Source: Bradyrhizobium tropiciagri
Lineage (GTDB): Bacteria; Pseudomonadota; Alphaproteobacteria; Rhizobiales; Xanthobacteraceae
NCBI RefSeq assembly: GCF_018130505.1
Contig: NZ_JAFCKH010000005.1
Span: 1-64,000, forward strand
Reading direction: 5' to 3'
Length of the DNA stretch: 64,000 bases
The position numbers and the translations under genes are program-made. The notes beneath the pieces were generated by a model, which was given only the letters and a program-made list of their open reading frames with translations, did not search any database and was not told where the DNA came from. This document shows positions 1-7,679 of this stretch, one piece after another (position 1 is the first letter of the stretch; the number at the start of each line of letters is the position of its first letter).

Positions 1-152
1 TCATGACCATAGACCGGGCCGGTGAGCTCGGAGAGCGAGTGCCGGATCGGGATCAGCGGCTTTTGCGGTGAGCGCTTCAGCGCGCTCCGGTACGCGGGAG
101 ACAGGCGCGCGGGATGAACCGCGTTCGAAGCGAGCGGATAGATCAACGTCAT
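1..152 (-). CDS. pcaH: Protocatechuate 3,4-dioxygenase beta subunit, second copy (N-terminal part only)
   Basis: The gene runs off the left edge, so only about 50 N-terminal residues are visible (start MTLIYPLASNAVHPARLSP). They align residue for residue with the complete PcaH at 11025-11726, and the last 77 visible bases are identical in the two genes. The start at 152 is preceded by a GGGAGAAGG ribosome-binding site. It lies 57 bp downstream of the pnbB-like gene on the same strand, so it is probably the last visible member of that operon. There PcaH, with a PcaG outside the window, would cleave protocatechuate made from 4-nitrobenzoate. The iron ligands lie beyond the edge, so activity cannot be judged. 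Confidence 0.9.
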   Translation of the reverse strand, partial: MTLIYPLASNAVHPARLSPAYRSALKRSPQKPLIPIRHSLSELTGPVYGH

Positions 153-209
153 ATGCCTTCTCCCGAAACGCTTATTACTCTCGCGCGCGCCTGCGACATC
201 CGAAGAACC

Positions 210-749
210 TCAGGCCGGCGCCTTGAAATCGTAGGAGATGCGCCCCGCCGGCAGATAGAACAGCGCGATCACCGCGCCGCCGCGCACCTCGGGATAGTGC
301 CGGCTGCCGGGATCCGGCGCGGTCCAGCCCGGACCCTGCCAGCCCTGCAGTCCCTTCAGCTCGGCGCCCTTGTCGAGCGGCACGACGAGGTTGAGCTCGC
401 CATAGGGATGGCCGTGATACTGCCCGCGCAGCACGTCGTGATCGTCCTCGTCCTTGAAGCGGCGCGGATCAGTGCTGTTCATGTATACGGCGGTGATGCT
501 GAACTGGAACGTTTCGGCGACCGGCTCCAGGATACGGCTGCGCCGATAGTTCGGGCCCTCGACTTCCTGGTTCGCCGCCCAGCCCTCCTCGACCCCGGCT
601 TTGATGAGGCGGGCGAGATCCTGATAGAGCGCGCTGTCTTCGCCGTAGGTCTGGTTGAGCCAACGCTCCATCGCCGCGCCCGGCGTCATGTCCTTGACCT
701 CGCGCAGAAACGGAATGCTGCGTTCGATCAGTTGTTCCCGGCTTCCCAT
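210..749 (-). CDS. pnbB: DUF4863 protein, probable 4-hydroxylaminobenzoate lyase
   Basis: A 179-residue soluble protein of the DUF4863, cupin-like family, which contains the PnbB lyases that turn 4-hydroxylaminobenzoate into protocatechuate and ammonia. A His-rich segment in the second half (GQYHGHPYGELNLVVPL) looks like a cupin metal-binding strand. The ATG at 749 has an AAGGAG site 7 bp upstream and is preferred over an upstream GTG at 773. Placement between a nitroreductase (upstream) and a pcaH gene (downstream) exactly matches the order of steps nitrobenzoate, hydroxylaminobenzoate, protocatechuate. Family assignment is from recalled sequence features; the substrate is inferred from context. 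Confidence 0.72.
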   Translation of the reverse strand: MGSREQLIERSIPFLREVKDMTPGAAMERWLNQTYGEDSALYQDLARLIKAGVEEGWAANQEVEGPNYRRSRILEPVAETFQFSITAVYMNSTDPRRFKDEDDHDVLRGQYHGHPYGELNLVVPLDKGAELKGLQGWQGPGWTAPDPGSRHYPEVRGGAVIALFYLPAGRISYDFKAPA

Positions 750-785
750 GGCTTTCTCCTTGTCCTTGTGCACCCGGCGGCGCGC

Positions 786-1514
786 CTAGTCTTCGAAACC
801 CTTGAAGGAGGCGAACGCCTCCAGATCCGCGCGCGGCATCAGCCGCGCTTTCGGCTGCTCCCTCGGATGGCCCAGCGAAATCCCGCAGGCCACCATCTGC
901 TCCGCGGGGATCGACAGCAGCGGACGCAGTATCCGGTGATACTTGGCGAAGGTTTCCTGCGGACAGGATTGCAGCCCGCGTCCCACCGCCGCCAGCATCA
1001 CGTTCTGGATGAACATGCCGAGATCGAGCCAGCTGCCCACCGCGAGGCGACGATCGATGGTGACGATCAAACCGACCGATGCGCCGAAGAACGTGAAATT
1101 CTTCGCGGTCTGCCTGCTCCGCGCCGCGGTGTCACTTTGCGCGATGCCGAGCGAGTTGTAGTACAGTCGTCCGAACTCCTGGCGGCGGCCGAGATACGGT
1201 TCGGGGAATTCGCTGGCGTAGTACTGATATTCGGAGACGTGCTCGTTCGGCTCGCTCTCGAACGCCCGCAGAATAGCCGCCGACACTTCTGTCTTGGCTG
1301 CACCGGCGAGCACGTAGACGTGCCAGGGCTGGATGTTGGCGCCGCTCGGCGCGAACCGCGCCACGCGCAGGATTTGCTCGACGGTCGTACGCGAAACCGG
1401 CGTACCGGTGAATTCGCGGCAGGAGAGGCGGCGGGCCATCACCTCGTCGATCGGATTGCGCGTCACGTCGTGCGCTGCGCCGCGGTCGCTCATGACTTCT
1501 TCAAGAACGGACAT
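786..1514 (-). CDS. pnbA: FMN-dependent nitroreductase, probable 4-nitrobenzoate reductase
   Basis: A 242-residue nitroreductase-fold enzyme. The N-terminal RRLSCREFTGTPV segment and the APSGANIQPWHVYV segment are the family's FMN-phosphate and cofactor-binding motifs; the C-terminal CGISLGHP is the usual GYPxE-like turn. It would reduce a nitroaromatic to the hydroxylamine with NAD(P)H. The ATG at 1514 has a strong GGAGG site; this start overlaps the preceding binding-protein gene by 25 bp, and a second ATG at 1493 would overlap it by ATGA. Either way translation looks coupled. Adjacent pnbB-like and pcaH genes point to 4-nitrobenzoate; nitroreductases are promiscuous, so the substrate is inference. 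Confidence 0.75.
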   Translation of the reverse strand: MSVLEEVMSDRGAAHDVTRNPIDEVMARRLSCREFTGTPVSRTTVEQILRVARFAPSGANIQPWHVYVLAGAAKTEVSAAILRAFESEPNEHVSEYQYYASEFPEPYLGRRQEFGRLYYNSLGIAQSDTAARSRQTAKNFTFFGASVGLIVTIDRRLAVGSWLDLGMFIQNVMLAAVGRGLQSCPQETFAKYHRILRPLLSIPAEQMVACGISLGHPREQPKARLMPRADLEAFASFKGFED

Positions 1515-2719
1515 CCGCCATCCTCCATCGGCTTGAAGGCTTCGTCGCCAGGGATCGTCGCGAGCAGCTCGTAATAGTCGAACTGGTATTTGGACTCGGC
1601 CGGCGACTTGACGCGGAACAGATACATGTCGCGCACCAGCCGGCCGTCCTGACGGATCTTGCCGTCGCGGGTCATGAAATCGTTCACCGGCAATTCGCGC
1701 ATCTTGGCGGCGACGGTGGGCCCATCGAGCGTGCCCGCGGCTTCGACCGCCTTGAGATAGTGCATCACCGCGCCATAGGTGCCGGCATGGATCATGGTGG
1801 GCACCTTCTTGGTCTTCTCGATGAAACGCTTCGACCAGGCGCGCGTCTCATCGTTGAGGTCCCAGTAGAAGGCGGAGCTCAGCATCAGGCCCTGCGCACT
1901 CTGCAGACCGAGGCTGTGGATGTCGGCAATGAAGACGATCAGGCCGGCAAGCTTCTGCCCGCGCGTCACGCCGAACTCGCCTGCCTGCTTGACCGCGTTG
2001 ATGAAGTCGCCGCCGGCATCGGCGAGCGCGATCACGTCCGCCTTGGAGGCTTGCGCCTGCAGCAGGAAGGACGAGAAATCGGGTGTGTTGATCGGGTGCT
2101 TCACCGCACCGACCACCTTGCCGCCGGTGGCGTCGATCACCTTGCGGCTGTCGGCCTCGAGCTGCAGCCCGAGCGAATAATCCGCCGACAGGAAGAACCA
2201 CGACTTGGCGCCGAGCCGCGAGATCGCCTTGGTGGTCCCCTGCGCCAGCGCGTAGGTGTCGTAGGTCCAGTGGATGCCGGTCGGCGAGCACTCGTCTCCG
2301 GTCAGCCGCGAGGTCGCCGCGCCGGTGGCGAGGAAGAGCTTCTTCTTGTCCCGCGCGATGCCCTGTACGGCCAGCGCGACGGCCGAGTTCGGCACGTCGA
2401 GGATCGCCTCGACGTTCTCGTTCTCCAGCCAGCGCCGCGCGATCACCGAGCCGATGTCGGCCTTGTTCTGATGATCGCCCGCTACGATCTCGATGTTGCG
2501 CCCGAGCACCTTGCCCTTGAAATCGTCCACTGCCATCTGCGCGGCGACGACCGAGCCCTGGCCGCCATTGTCGGCATAGAGCGACGACATGTCGGTCAGC
2601 ACCCCGAGCCGGACCGGCCCGTTCTGCGCCATCGCCGACGTTGCGGCCATCGCGACCGTCATCGCCAGTCCGAGCGATCTTCCCACGCCACTCTGTACCG
2701 ACTTCACCCAGGCTTTCAT
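1490..2719 (-). CDS. ABC-type periplasmic binding protein (Peripla_BP_6, branched-chain amino acid/aromatic acid class)
   Basis: A 409-residue exported binding protein. A Sec signal peptide ends near residue 31 (AMTVAMAATSAMA), then the mature start GPVRLGVLTDMSSLYAD is the typical first strand of LivK-like proteins. It is the first gene of the nitrobenzoate operon and overlaps pnbA, so it probably captures the nitroaromatic acid or a related carboxylate in the periplasm. No LivHMGF permease or ATPase is present in the window; the permease must be elsewhere or left of the edge. It is divergent from the LysR gene at 2949, with a candidate operator between them. Confidence 0.85.
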   Translation of the reverse strand: MKAWVKSVQSGVGRSLGLAMTVAMAATSAMAQNGPVRLGVLTDMSSLYADNGGQGSVVAAQMAVDDFKGKVLGRNIEIVAGDHQNKADIGSVIARRWLENENVEAILDVPNSAVALAVQGIARDKKKLFLATGAATSRLTGDECSPTGIHWTYDTYALAQGTTKAISRLGAKSWFFLSADYSLGLQLEADSRKVIDATGGKVVGAVKHPINTPDFSSFLLQAQASKADVIALADAGGDFINAVKQAGEFGVTRGQKLAGLIVFIADIHSLGLQSAQGLMLSSAFYWDLNDETRAWSKRFIEKTKKVPTMIHAGTYGAVMHYLKAVEAAGTLDGPTVAAKMRELPVNDFMTRDGKIRQDGRLVRDMYLFRVKSPAESKYQFDYYELLATIPGDEAFKPMEDGGCPFLKKS

Positions 2720-2800
2720 GGTCTGTCTCCTCCCGACCAGGCTGCGGCAATCATGGCCGGAAAGTCGGGATACGGAAGTGAAACTATTGCAGAGTGATCC

Positions 2801-2813
2801 TGAAGCGGCTTCA
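2801..2813. promoter_or_regulatory. Candidate LysR operator (T-N11-A palindrome)
   Basis: TGAAG-CGG-CTTCA is a perfect inverted repeat with the T-N11-A shape expected of LysR-family sites. It lies in the 229-bp divergent region between the binding-protein start (2719) and the LysR start (2949). With one more base on each side the symmetry is CTGAAG/CTTCAG. It is a prediction from position and symmetry only; no second copy was seen in the window. Confidence 0.5.
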
Positions 2814-2948
2814 GATTGCCGCCGGCGGGATACGGCGGCGCCGTCCGGACCATCCGGTCGGTTGCGTCCGCCAGCCGCCTGGCTTTAACTGCTCGTGATC
2901 GCAAGCCTCGGTCGAGGCGTGCGATCCGCCACTGACGGGACTTGCATC

Positions 2949-3926
2949 GTGTCGGTTTCCTTCAAGACATTGGATCTGAACCTGCTCAAGGTGTTCGACG
3001 CCGTGATGGAGGAGCGCAGTGTGCTGCGCGCCAGCCAAAAGGTGGCGCTGAGCCAGTCCGCCGTCAGCCATTCGCTGGCGCGGCTGCGCGAGATGCTTGA
3101 TGACGAGTTGTTCGTGCGCACCGCGACCGGCATGCAGCCCACGGCGCGCGCCCTGACGATGGCGCCGCAGGTTCGCCAGGCGCTGCGCGCGCTGGAAGCC
3201 GCAGTCGAGCTGCCGACCTTCGCGCCTGCTGTCTCCACCAAGCCGTTCACACTCGCCGCAAACGACTTCACAACCATGGTGCTGGCGCCGCCGCTGCTGA
3301 AGATCCTGGGCCGCGAGGCGCCGTCGATCGATCTCACCATCAAGCCTGTGACGCGGATCGATCTCGCCGAGCAGATCGATCTCGGCCGTATCGACGTCGC
3401 CATCGGCGTGTTCTCGACCCCGCCGAGCCGCTTCCGCACCGCGCTGCTGTTCGAATATGACGACGTGCTGATCGTCGGCGGCAAACGCAAGCTCGGCCGG
3501 CTCGACAAGGCGAAGCTCGCGACCCTGCCGCTGGTCGTGGTGTCCTTCGGCGGCGAGCAGGAAGGAGCGATCGGCGGCTTCATCTCCGAGCGCGGGCTGG
3601 CCCGGCGTTCGGAGATGTACGACCGCCCCGCGCTCGAACGGGCGCTGTCCGAGAGCGACCATCCGCCGCGGATCGCGGTATCGCTGCCGCATTTCCTCGC
3701 GCTGCCCGCATTGCTGCTCGAGTCCGAGCTGGCGGCAATCGTCCCTCGGCCGCTGGCGCGCGCCTTCGAGCAGGCGCATGCGATCACGACCTATGAGCTG
3801 CCCTACACCACGACGCCCGTGGAGGTGCGGATGCTCTGGCACGAGCGGATCGAGGACGAGCCGTCGCATGAATGGCTGCACGAGGTGCTGCGCCGCGCCA
3901 CCGAACAACTGAGGCGCGGGCGTTAG
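2949..3926 (+). CDS. LysR-family transcriptional regulator of the nitrobenzoate operon (pnbR-like)
   Basis: About 325 residues. The N-terminal winged helix-turn-helix (LDLNLLKVFDAVMEERSV followed by ASQKVALSQSAVSHSLARL) is diagnostic of LysR regulators; the rest is a two-lobe effector-binding domain (strand VVVSFGGEQEG near the hinge). The GTG at 2949 is chosen because LysR proteins begin a few residues before LDLNLLKVF; a longer in-frame ATG at 2895 would add 18 residues. It faces the binding protein-pnbA-pnbB-pcaH operon, the usual arrangement for a LysR activator and its target. 4-nitrobenzoate clusters of pseudomonads also carry a LysR gene. Ligand is inferred. Confidence 0.85.
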   Translation: MSVSFKTLDLNLLKVFDAVMEERSVLRASQKVALSQSAVSHSLARLREMLDDELFVRTATGMQPTARALTMAPQVRQALRALEAAVELPTFAPAVSTKPFTLAANDFTTMVLAPPLLKILGREAPSIDLTIKPVTRIDLAEQIDLGRIDVAIGVFSTPPSRFRTALLFEYDDVLIVGGKRKLGRLDKAKLATLPLVVVSFGGEQEGAIGGFISERGLARRSEMYDRPALERALSESDHPPRIAVSLPHFLALPALLLESELAAIVPRPLARAFEQAHAITTYELPYTTTPVEVRMLWHERIEDEPSHEWLHEVLRRATEQLRRGR

Positions 3927-3974
3927 AGCATGGTCCGGAAAAGTGCGAAGCGGTTTTCCGAGGAAACCATGCTC
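3926..3974. repeat. Intergenic inverted repeat, GAGCATG family, copy 1
   Basis: Outer arms GAGCATGGT and ACCATGCTC and inner arms CGGAAAA/TTTTCCG form a stem with a loop of about 10 bases. Related elements lie at 17644-17692 and 63152-63201. This copy sits between the LysR stop and the convergent binding-protein gene and may serve as a bidirectional transcript end. Confidence 0.8.
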
Positions 3975-4007
3975 CAGGAAAGGCCTGAAGCCCGGTGATG
4001 ATTCGCG

Positions 4008-5192
4008 TCACCGCGCAGCCATCGTGCCGGACATCGGCACCCAGCGTTCGCCATCGAACCGTTGCGGCCGCAGCGAGGTGATCAGGCGATAATCATCCGG
4101 GCTGGTGTTGACGGTGATGCCCGGGATCAGGCCCGGAAGCGCGAGGTTCTTCAGCGCGGTGGCATGCTTCATGATGTTTTGCCGCGACAGATCATCACCG
4201 CAGGCCTCGAGCACCTTGGTCATCAGCACCGCGATGTTCCAGCCGGTGAAGTTGAGCTGGTCCTCGATGTCGCCGTCGGGATAGTACTTCTTCATGAACG
4301 CCAGCCATTCCAGATAGGCGGGATCGCTGGCCCATTCCGGATCGCCCACCGACTTGGTCGGCGTCGCCGAGATCGCGCCCCTGGCATTCTCGAGCCCGGC
4401 CGGCTTGAGGATCGTCGGCACGAAGTTGCTGCCGATCGGCAGGAACTGTTGCGCTTTCCAGCCGAGCTCACCCACCTTGCGGATCGCCTGCGAGGTGAAC
4501 TTGCCGGTCGATGCATTGAGAAAGACGTTGGCGTTGGTGCTGGCCAGCGAGACGACCTGCGAATCCACCGTCGGCGAGGTCACCTCGTAAGGCGCGGCCG
4601 AGACGATCTCCGCCTTGGGATCGCGCCGCGCCAGCTCGGCCTTGAAGCTGCGGAGATATTCGCGGCCGTAATCATCGTTCTGGTACAGCACCGCGACGCG
4701 CGATCCCGGGGTATTCTCGGCAACCAGCCGGGCGTAGATTTCAGCCTCGGTGCTGAACAGCGTCATGCCCGCGATGGTGTATGGGCTGGTCTTCGGATCG
4801 GCGAAGCGGTCGCTGGCCGCGAAGACGAACAGCTGCGGGATCTTCTTGGCGTTGAGATATTTCTGGACCGCGGCGTTCTGCGCGGTTCCCATGCTGCCGA
4901 AGATCGCGACCGCCTCGTCACTCTCGATCAGCTTGCGCGTCTGCTCCACGGCCTTCGGCGGGCTGTAGCCGTCGTCGAGCGAGATCAGCTTGACCTTGCG
5001 GCCGTTGATGCCGCCGCGATCGTTGATCATCTGGAAATAGCGGGTCTGCACCTTGCCGACCGCGCTCAGCGCCGACGCCGGCCCGCTATACGGCATGGTC
5101 TGTCCGAGAACCAGTTCAGCGTCGGCCGCCCGGGCCGAACCGCAGGCCGCCAGTGCAGCCGCCAACACCAATGTCGCGCGAAGTCCGCGCAT
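4008..5192 (-). CDS. ABC-type periplasmic binding protein (Peripla_BP_6), MarR-controlled
   Basis: A 394-residue exported binding protein: a signal peptide (LRATLVLAAALAACGSARA) precedes ADAELVLGQTMPYSGPAS. Segments GGINGRKVKLI, YSPPKAVEQTRKLIE, NAAVQKYLN and YQNDDYGREYL place it in the same subfamily as the two tandem proteins at 28552 and 30143. The ATG at 5192 has a GAGGAGG site. It is transcribed from a sigma70-like promoter at 5221-5249 whose spacer is a palindrome also found before the Rieske oxygenase gene, so it probably supplies the substrate of that enzyme. No permease gene is adjacent. A longer upstream extension of the frame is not coding. Confidence 0.87.
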   Translation of the reverse strand: MRGLRATLVLAAALAACGSARAADAELVLGQTMPYSGPASALSAVGKVQTRYFQMINDRGGINGRKVKLISLDDGYSPPKAVEQTRKLIESDEAVAIFGSMGTAQNAAVQKYLNAKKIPQLFVFAASDRFADPKTSPYTIAGMTLFSTEAEIYARLVAENTPGSRVAVLYQNDDYGREYLRSFKAELARRDPKAEIVSAAPYEVTSPTVDSQVVSLASTNANVFLNASTGKFTSQAIRKVGELGWKAQQFLPIGSNFVPTILKPAGLENARGAISATPTKSVGDPEWASDPAYLEWLAFMKKYYPDGDIEDQLNFTGWNIAVLMTKVLEACGDDLSRQNIMKHATALKNLALPGLIPGITVNTSPDDYRLITSLRPQRFDGERWVPMSGTMAAR

Positions 5193-5220
5193 GCGCTCCT
5201 CCTCCATCTTTCTTACGTGG

Positions 5221-5249
5221 AATATTCTTCCTAGGAAGATATTTGTCAA
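5221..5249 (-). promoter_or_regulatory. Promoter with embedded repressor palindrome, upstream of binding protein
   Basis: On the minus strand: TTGACA (5249-5244), a 17-bp spacer, then AATATT (5226-5221). The spacer contains the perfect palindrome CTTCCTAGGAAG, extended to TCTTCCTAGGAAGA at 5226-5239. A bound regulator would cover the RNA polymerase site, so repression is expected. The nearest regulator is the divergent MarR gene at 5406. The same architecture recurs at 8943-8971. Confidence 0.75.
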
Positions 5250-5405
5250 CCGTGCGCGTGGCGGCAATTGGCCGCTGTGCCGGGCGATGCACAGGCCTGG
5301 AGCGATACCAGGAACTTGCGGGGCGACACCTGAATCCGGCGGTGCTAGATTGCTGCGACGCATGATGCCGGCGCAATTGGCGGCGGCCAAGGGGACTGGA
5401 CGGGA

Positions 5406-5999
5406 ATGAAGAAGAGCAGCGTGTCTCGCCGCGCCGAGCCTGCGACCAGGCAGCCGCCACCGCCCGACAGCACCCTTTACGACGACATCGAGGCCGCCTG
5501 GCTCGCGCAGCGTCCCGACCTCGACCTTGCAGCCGCCTGCACATTGCTGCGGCTGGAGCGGGTCAACCAGCTTCACGAAATGCGCCTGCAGGAGATCTCG
5601 AAAGCGGTCGGCCTGCAGACCGGCGAGTTGTATGTGCTGCTGGCGCTGCGGCGCTCGGGCAAACCCTACGAGCTGCGTCCGACCGACCTGTTCCGCGCGC
5701 TGCTCGTCACCTCGGGCGCGATGACCAAGCGCGTGGCGCGGCTGCAGGAAGGCGGCTTCGTGCTGCGCGTCTCGGCCAGCGATGACGGCCGCTCCGAGCT
5801 GGTCCGCCTCACCGCCAAGGGTCTCGCGGCCGCCGACCGCGGCATAGCCGAGGTGGCAAAGGTCGTCGAGCGCACGATCGAAGCAAGCGGGCTGACCAAG
5901 GCGGAGATCGCCATGCTCGACCGCGGCCTGCGCAAGCTGCTGGCGGTGCGACCCGTGAAGGCAGCGAAGAAGTCCGGCCGCCTTGCAGCGGCGGATTAG
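5406..5999 (+). CDS. MarR-family transcriptional regulator
   Basis: 197 residues with a winged helix-turn-helix: YVLLALRRSGKPYELRPTDL (helices before recognition), LVTSGAMTKRVARLQEGGFV (recognition helix) and VSASDDGRSELVRLTAKG (the wing, with the conserved DxR). A proline-rich N-terminal tail of about 25 residues and a Lys-rich C-terminal tail flank it. MarR dimers bind short palindromes and are released by aromatic ligands. It is divergent from the binding protein at 5192, and the CTTCCTAGGAAG palindromes at 5226 and 8947 are its best candidate sites. Its own promoter is not evident in 5250-5405. Confidence 0.88.
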   Translation: MKKSSVSRRAEPATRQPPPPDSTLYDDIEAAWLAQRPDLDLAAACTLLRLERVNQLHEMRLQEISKAVGLQTGELYVLLALRRSGKPYELRPTDLFRALLVTSGAMTKRVARLQEGGFVLRVSASDDGRSELVRLTAKGLAAADRGIAEVAKVVERTIEASGLTKAEIAMLDRGLRKLLAVRPVKAAKKSGRLAAAD

Positions 6000-6016
6000 C
6001 TGCGGCGCCTGCAAAT

Positions 6017-7255
6017 CTACGCGACCGCCTTGTCACCCGCCTTCAGCAGCGCTCTGAGATCGCATGAGCTGTCCTCGACCTCTCCCGGTGCCGGCGAAAT
6101 GCCCGCTGCGATCAGGCGCCGCGCCACCAGCTGGTCTCCCGGATTGTTGATGCTGTCGACGCCGACCAGCCTGCCCCGCCAGTAGCTGAACGCGGAGAAC
6201 TTGCCGGCCTCGATCGAGCCACGGACCACGATCCGGTCGCTGCGCGCGGCGGGTCCGACGATCTGAAGCTTCAGATCATGCTGATCCGACCAGAATCGCG
6301 GCACACTGTCGTAAGGCTGATGGCGGCCGGCGATCGCAAGCCCGACGGCCTGTCCCTGGTCCTGGGCATGCTGAACCGACTCCAGCCTGATCCAGCCGCC
6401 GGCGAACCGGCTGAAGTGTGTGGTGCAGTCGCCGGCGGAGTAGACGCCCTCGCGTGCGGTTCGGCCGTGCTGATCCACCACGATGCCATTGGCGCATCCG
6501 AGACCGGCAGCGGCGGCAAGCTCATGGTTCGGGATGCCGCCGATGCCGACGACGACAAGGTCCGCGCCGAGACGGACGCCGCCGTCGAGTTCGACCGCCA
6601 CCACGCGACTGCCATCACCGACGATGGCCGAAACAGATGCACCGAGCCGCACCGCGACGCCCGCTTGGGTGTGGATGTCGAGCAGGAAGCGTGACACCAC
6701 CGGAGACACTGCCCGCTCCAGCAGCCGGGAGGCGGCCTCGATCACCGTCACACGTTTGCCGAGTTTGGCTGCCGAGGAAGCAACTTCGAGCCCTATGAAA
6801 CCGCCGCCGATGATCACGATCTCGCCGGCCTCGCCGAGCCGCGCCTTGAGATCGGCCGCTTCGTCGAGCGATCGCAGATAGCAGACGCCGCCGAGTTCTG
6901 CGCCGCGAACCGCGATCGTCCGCGCGCGCGAGCCGGTGGCGATGACGAGGCGATCGAAGCCGAGTAGGGCGCCGTCTGCCAGCGCGAGCCGGCCGGCATG
7001 GCGATCAATCGCGACGACGCGGTGGCCCGCAAGCAGCTCGATCTGCTTGCTTGCGAACAAGGACTCGTCGTGCATGACGAGGCCTTGTGCGCCCATTTCG
7101 CCGAGCAGGAAGTCCTTTGAGAGCGGCGGCCTTTGGTATGGCAGCGACGTCTCGTCGGTGACCACGGTCACCGGTTCGGCATAGCCGGCGTCACGCGCGG
7201 TGAGTGCCGCCTGAATGCCGGCATAGGATGCGCCGATGACGACAAGGCCGCTCAC
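6017..7255 (-). CDS. FAD-dependent ferredoxin reductase of a Rieske oxygenase
   Basis: 412 residues. The N-terminal GASYAGIQAALTARDAG is the FAD dinucleotide-binding fold, and VIIGGGFIGLEVASSAAKLG near residue 150 is the NAD(P)H-binding fold. GVYSAGDCTTHF is the second FAD contact. This is the architecture of putidaredoxin/rhodocoxin and class III dioxygenase reductases. It passes electrons from NAD(P)H to the [2Fe-2S] ferredoxin whose gene overlaps it (GTGA, start GTG at 7255). Together with the oxygenase at 7680 it makes a three-component system. It is convergent with the MarR gene, stop-to-stop gap 17 bp. Confidence 0.88.
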   Translation of the reverse strand: MSGLVVIGASYAGIQAALTARDAGYAEPVTVVTDETSLPYQRPPLSKDFLLGEMGAQGLVMHDESLFASKQIELLAGHRVVAIDRHAGRLALADGALLGFDRLVIATGSRARTIAVRGAELGGVCYLRSLDEAADLKARLGEAGEIVIIGGGFIGLEVASSAAKLGKRVTVIEAASRLLERAVSPVVSRFLLDIHTQAGVAVRLGASVSAIVGDGSRVVAVELDGGVRLGADLVVVGIGGIPNHELAAAAGLGCANGIVVDQHGRTAREGVYSAGDCTTHFSRFAGGWIRLESVQHAQDQGQAVGLAIAGRHQPYDSVPRFWSDQHDLKLQIVGPAARSDRIVVRGSIEAGKFSAFSYWRGRLVGVDSINNPGDQLVARRLIAAGISPAPGEVEDSSCDLRALLKAGDKAVA

Positions 7256-7608
7256 GGCTTGACATCCACGCCGCCGTCACCGGCAGTTTGCAGGGCGGCG
7301 TCGCCGTCGAGCTCGACATGGACATCACCATCGCGGATCTCGACCTTGAACGCCTTGATGTCCCTGTAGGCGCTTGATTGGCATTTGCCGCTGCGAACAT
7401 CGAACATCGCCCCGTGCAGCGGACATTCGATCACATGGCCTTCGAGAAACCCGGTCGACAGCAGCGCGAATGCATGCGAGCAGACGTCATCGGTTGCGAA
7501 GACGTCGTCGCCCACCTTGTAGAGCGCGACGCGCCGGTCGCCCACCTTGAAGCCCAACGGCTCTTCGTCCGACAGTTTCGCGACGGCGCACAGGCGGTGC
7601 CAGGTCAT
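7252..7608 (-). CDS. Rieske-type [2Fe-2S] ferredoxin
   Basis: 118 residues. The Rieske ligands are visible as CSHA (Cys-x-His) and CPLHGA (Cys-x2-His), separated by about 18 residues; VFATDDVCSHAFALLSTG is typical of dioxygenase ferredoxins. It shuttles electrons from the overlapping FAD reductase to the oxygenase alpha subunit encoded 71 bp upstream. The ATG at 7608 has a GGAGACG-like site. The C-terminal 10 residues are low complexity and may be dispensable. Confidence 0.9.
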   Translation of the reverse strand: MTWHRLCAVAKLSDEEPLGFKVGDRRVALYKVGDDVFATDDVCSHAFALLSTGFLEGHVIECPLHGAMFDVRSGKCQSSAYRDIKAFKVEIRDGDVHVELDGDAALQTAGDGGVDVKP

Positions 7609-7679
7609 GGGACGTCTCCTCGATCAGAGCTGGGACATCGGCGCGGACAGGACGTCCGCGCCGTTCGCGTTCGATCCGG

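Noticed and set aside
5193-6014. Upstream extension of the binding protein at 4008 to 6014
   Set aside because: It would cover the promoter, the palindrome and the whole MarR gene in antisense; the signal peptide and ribosome-binding site fix the start at 5192.
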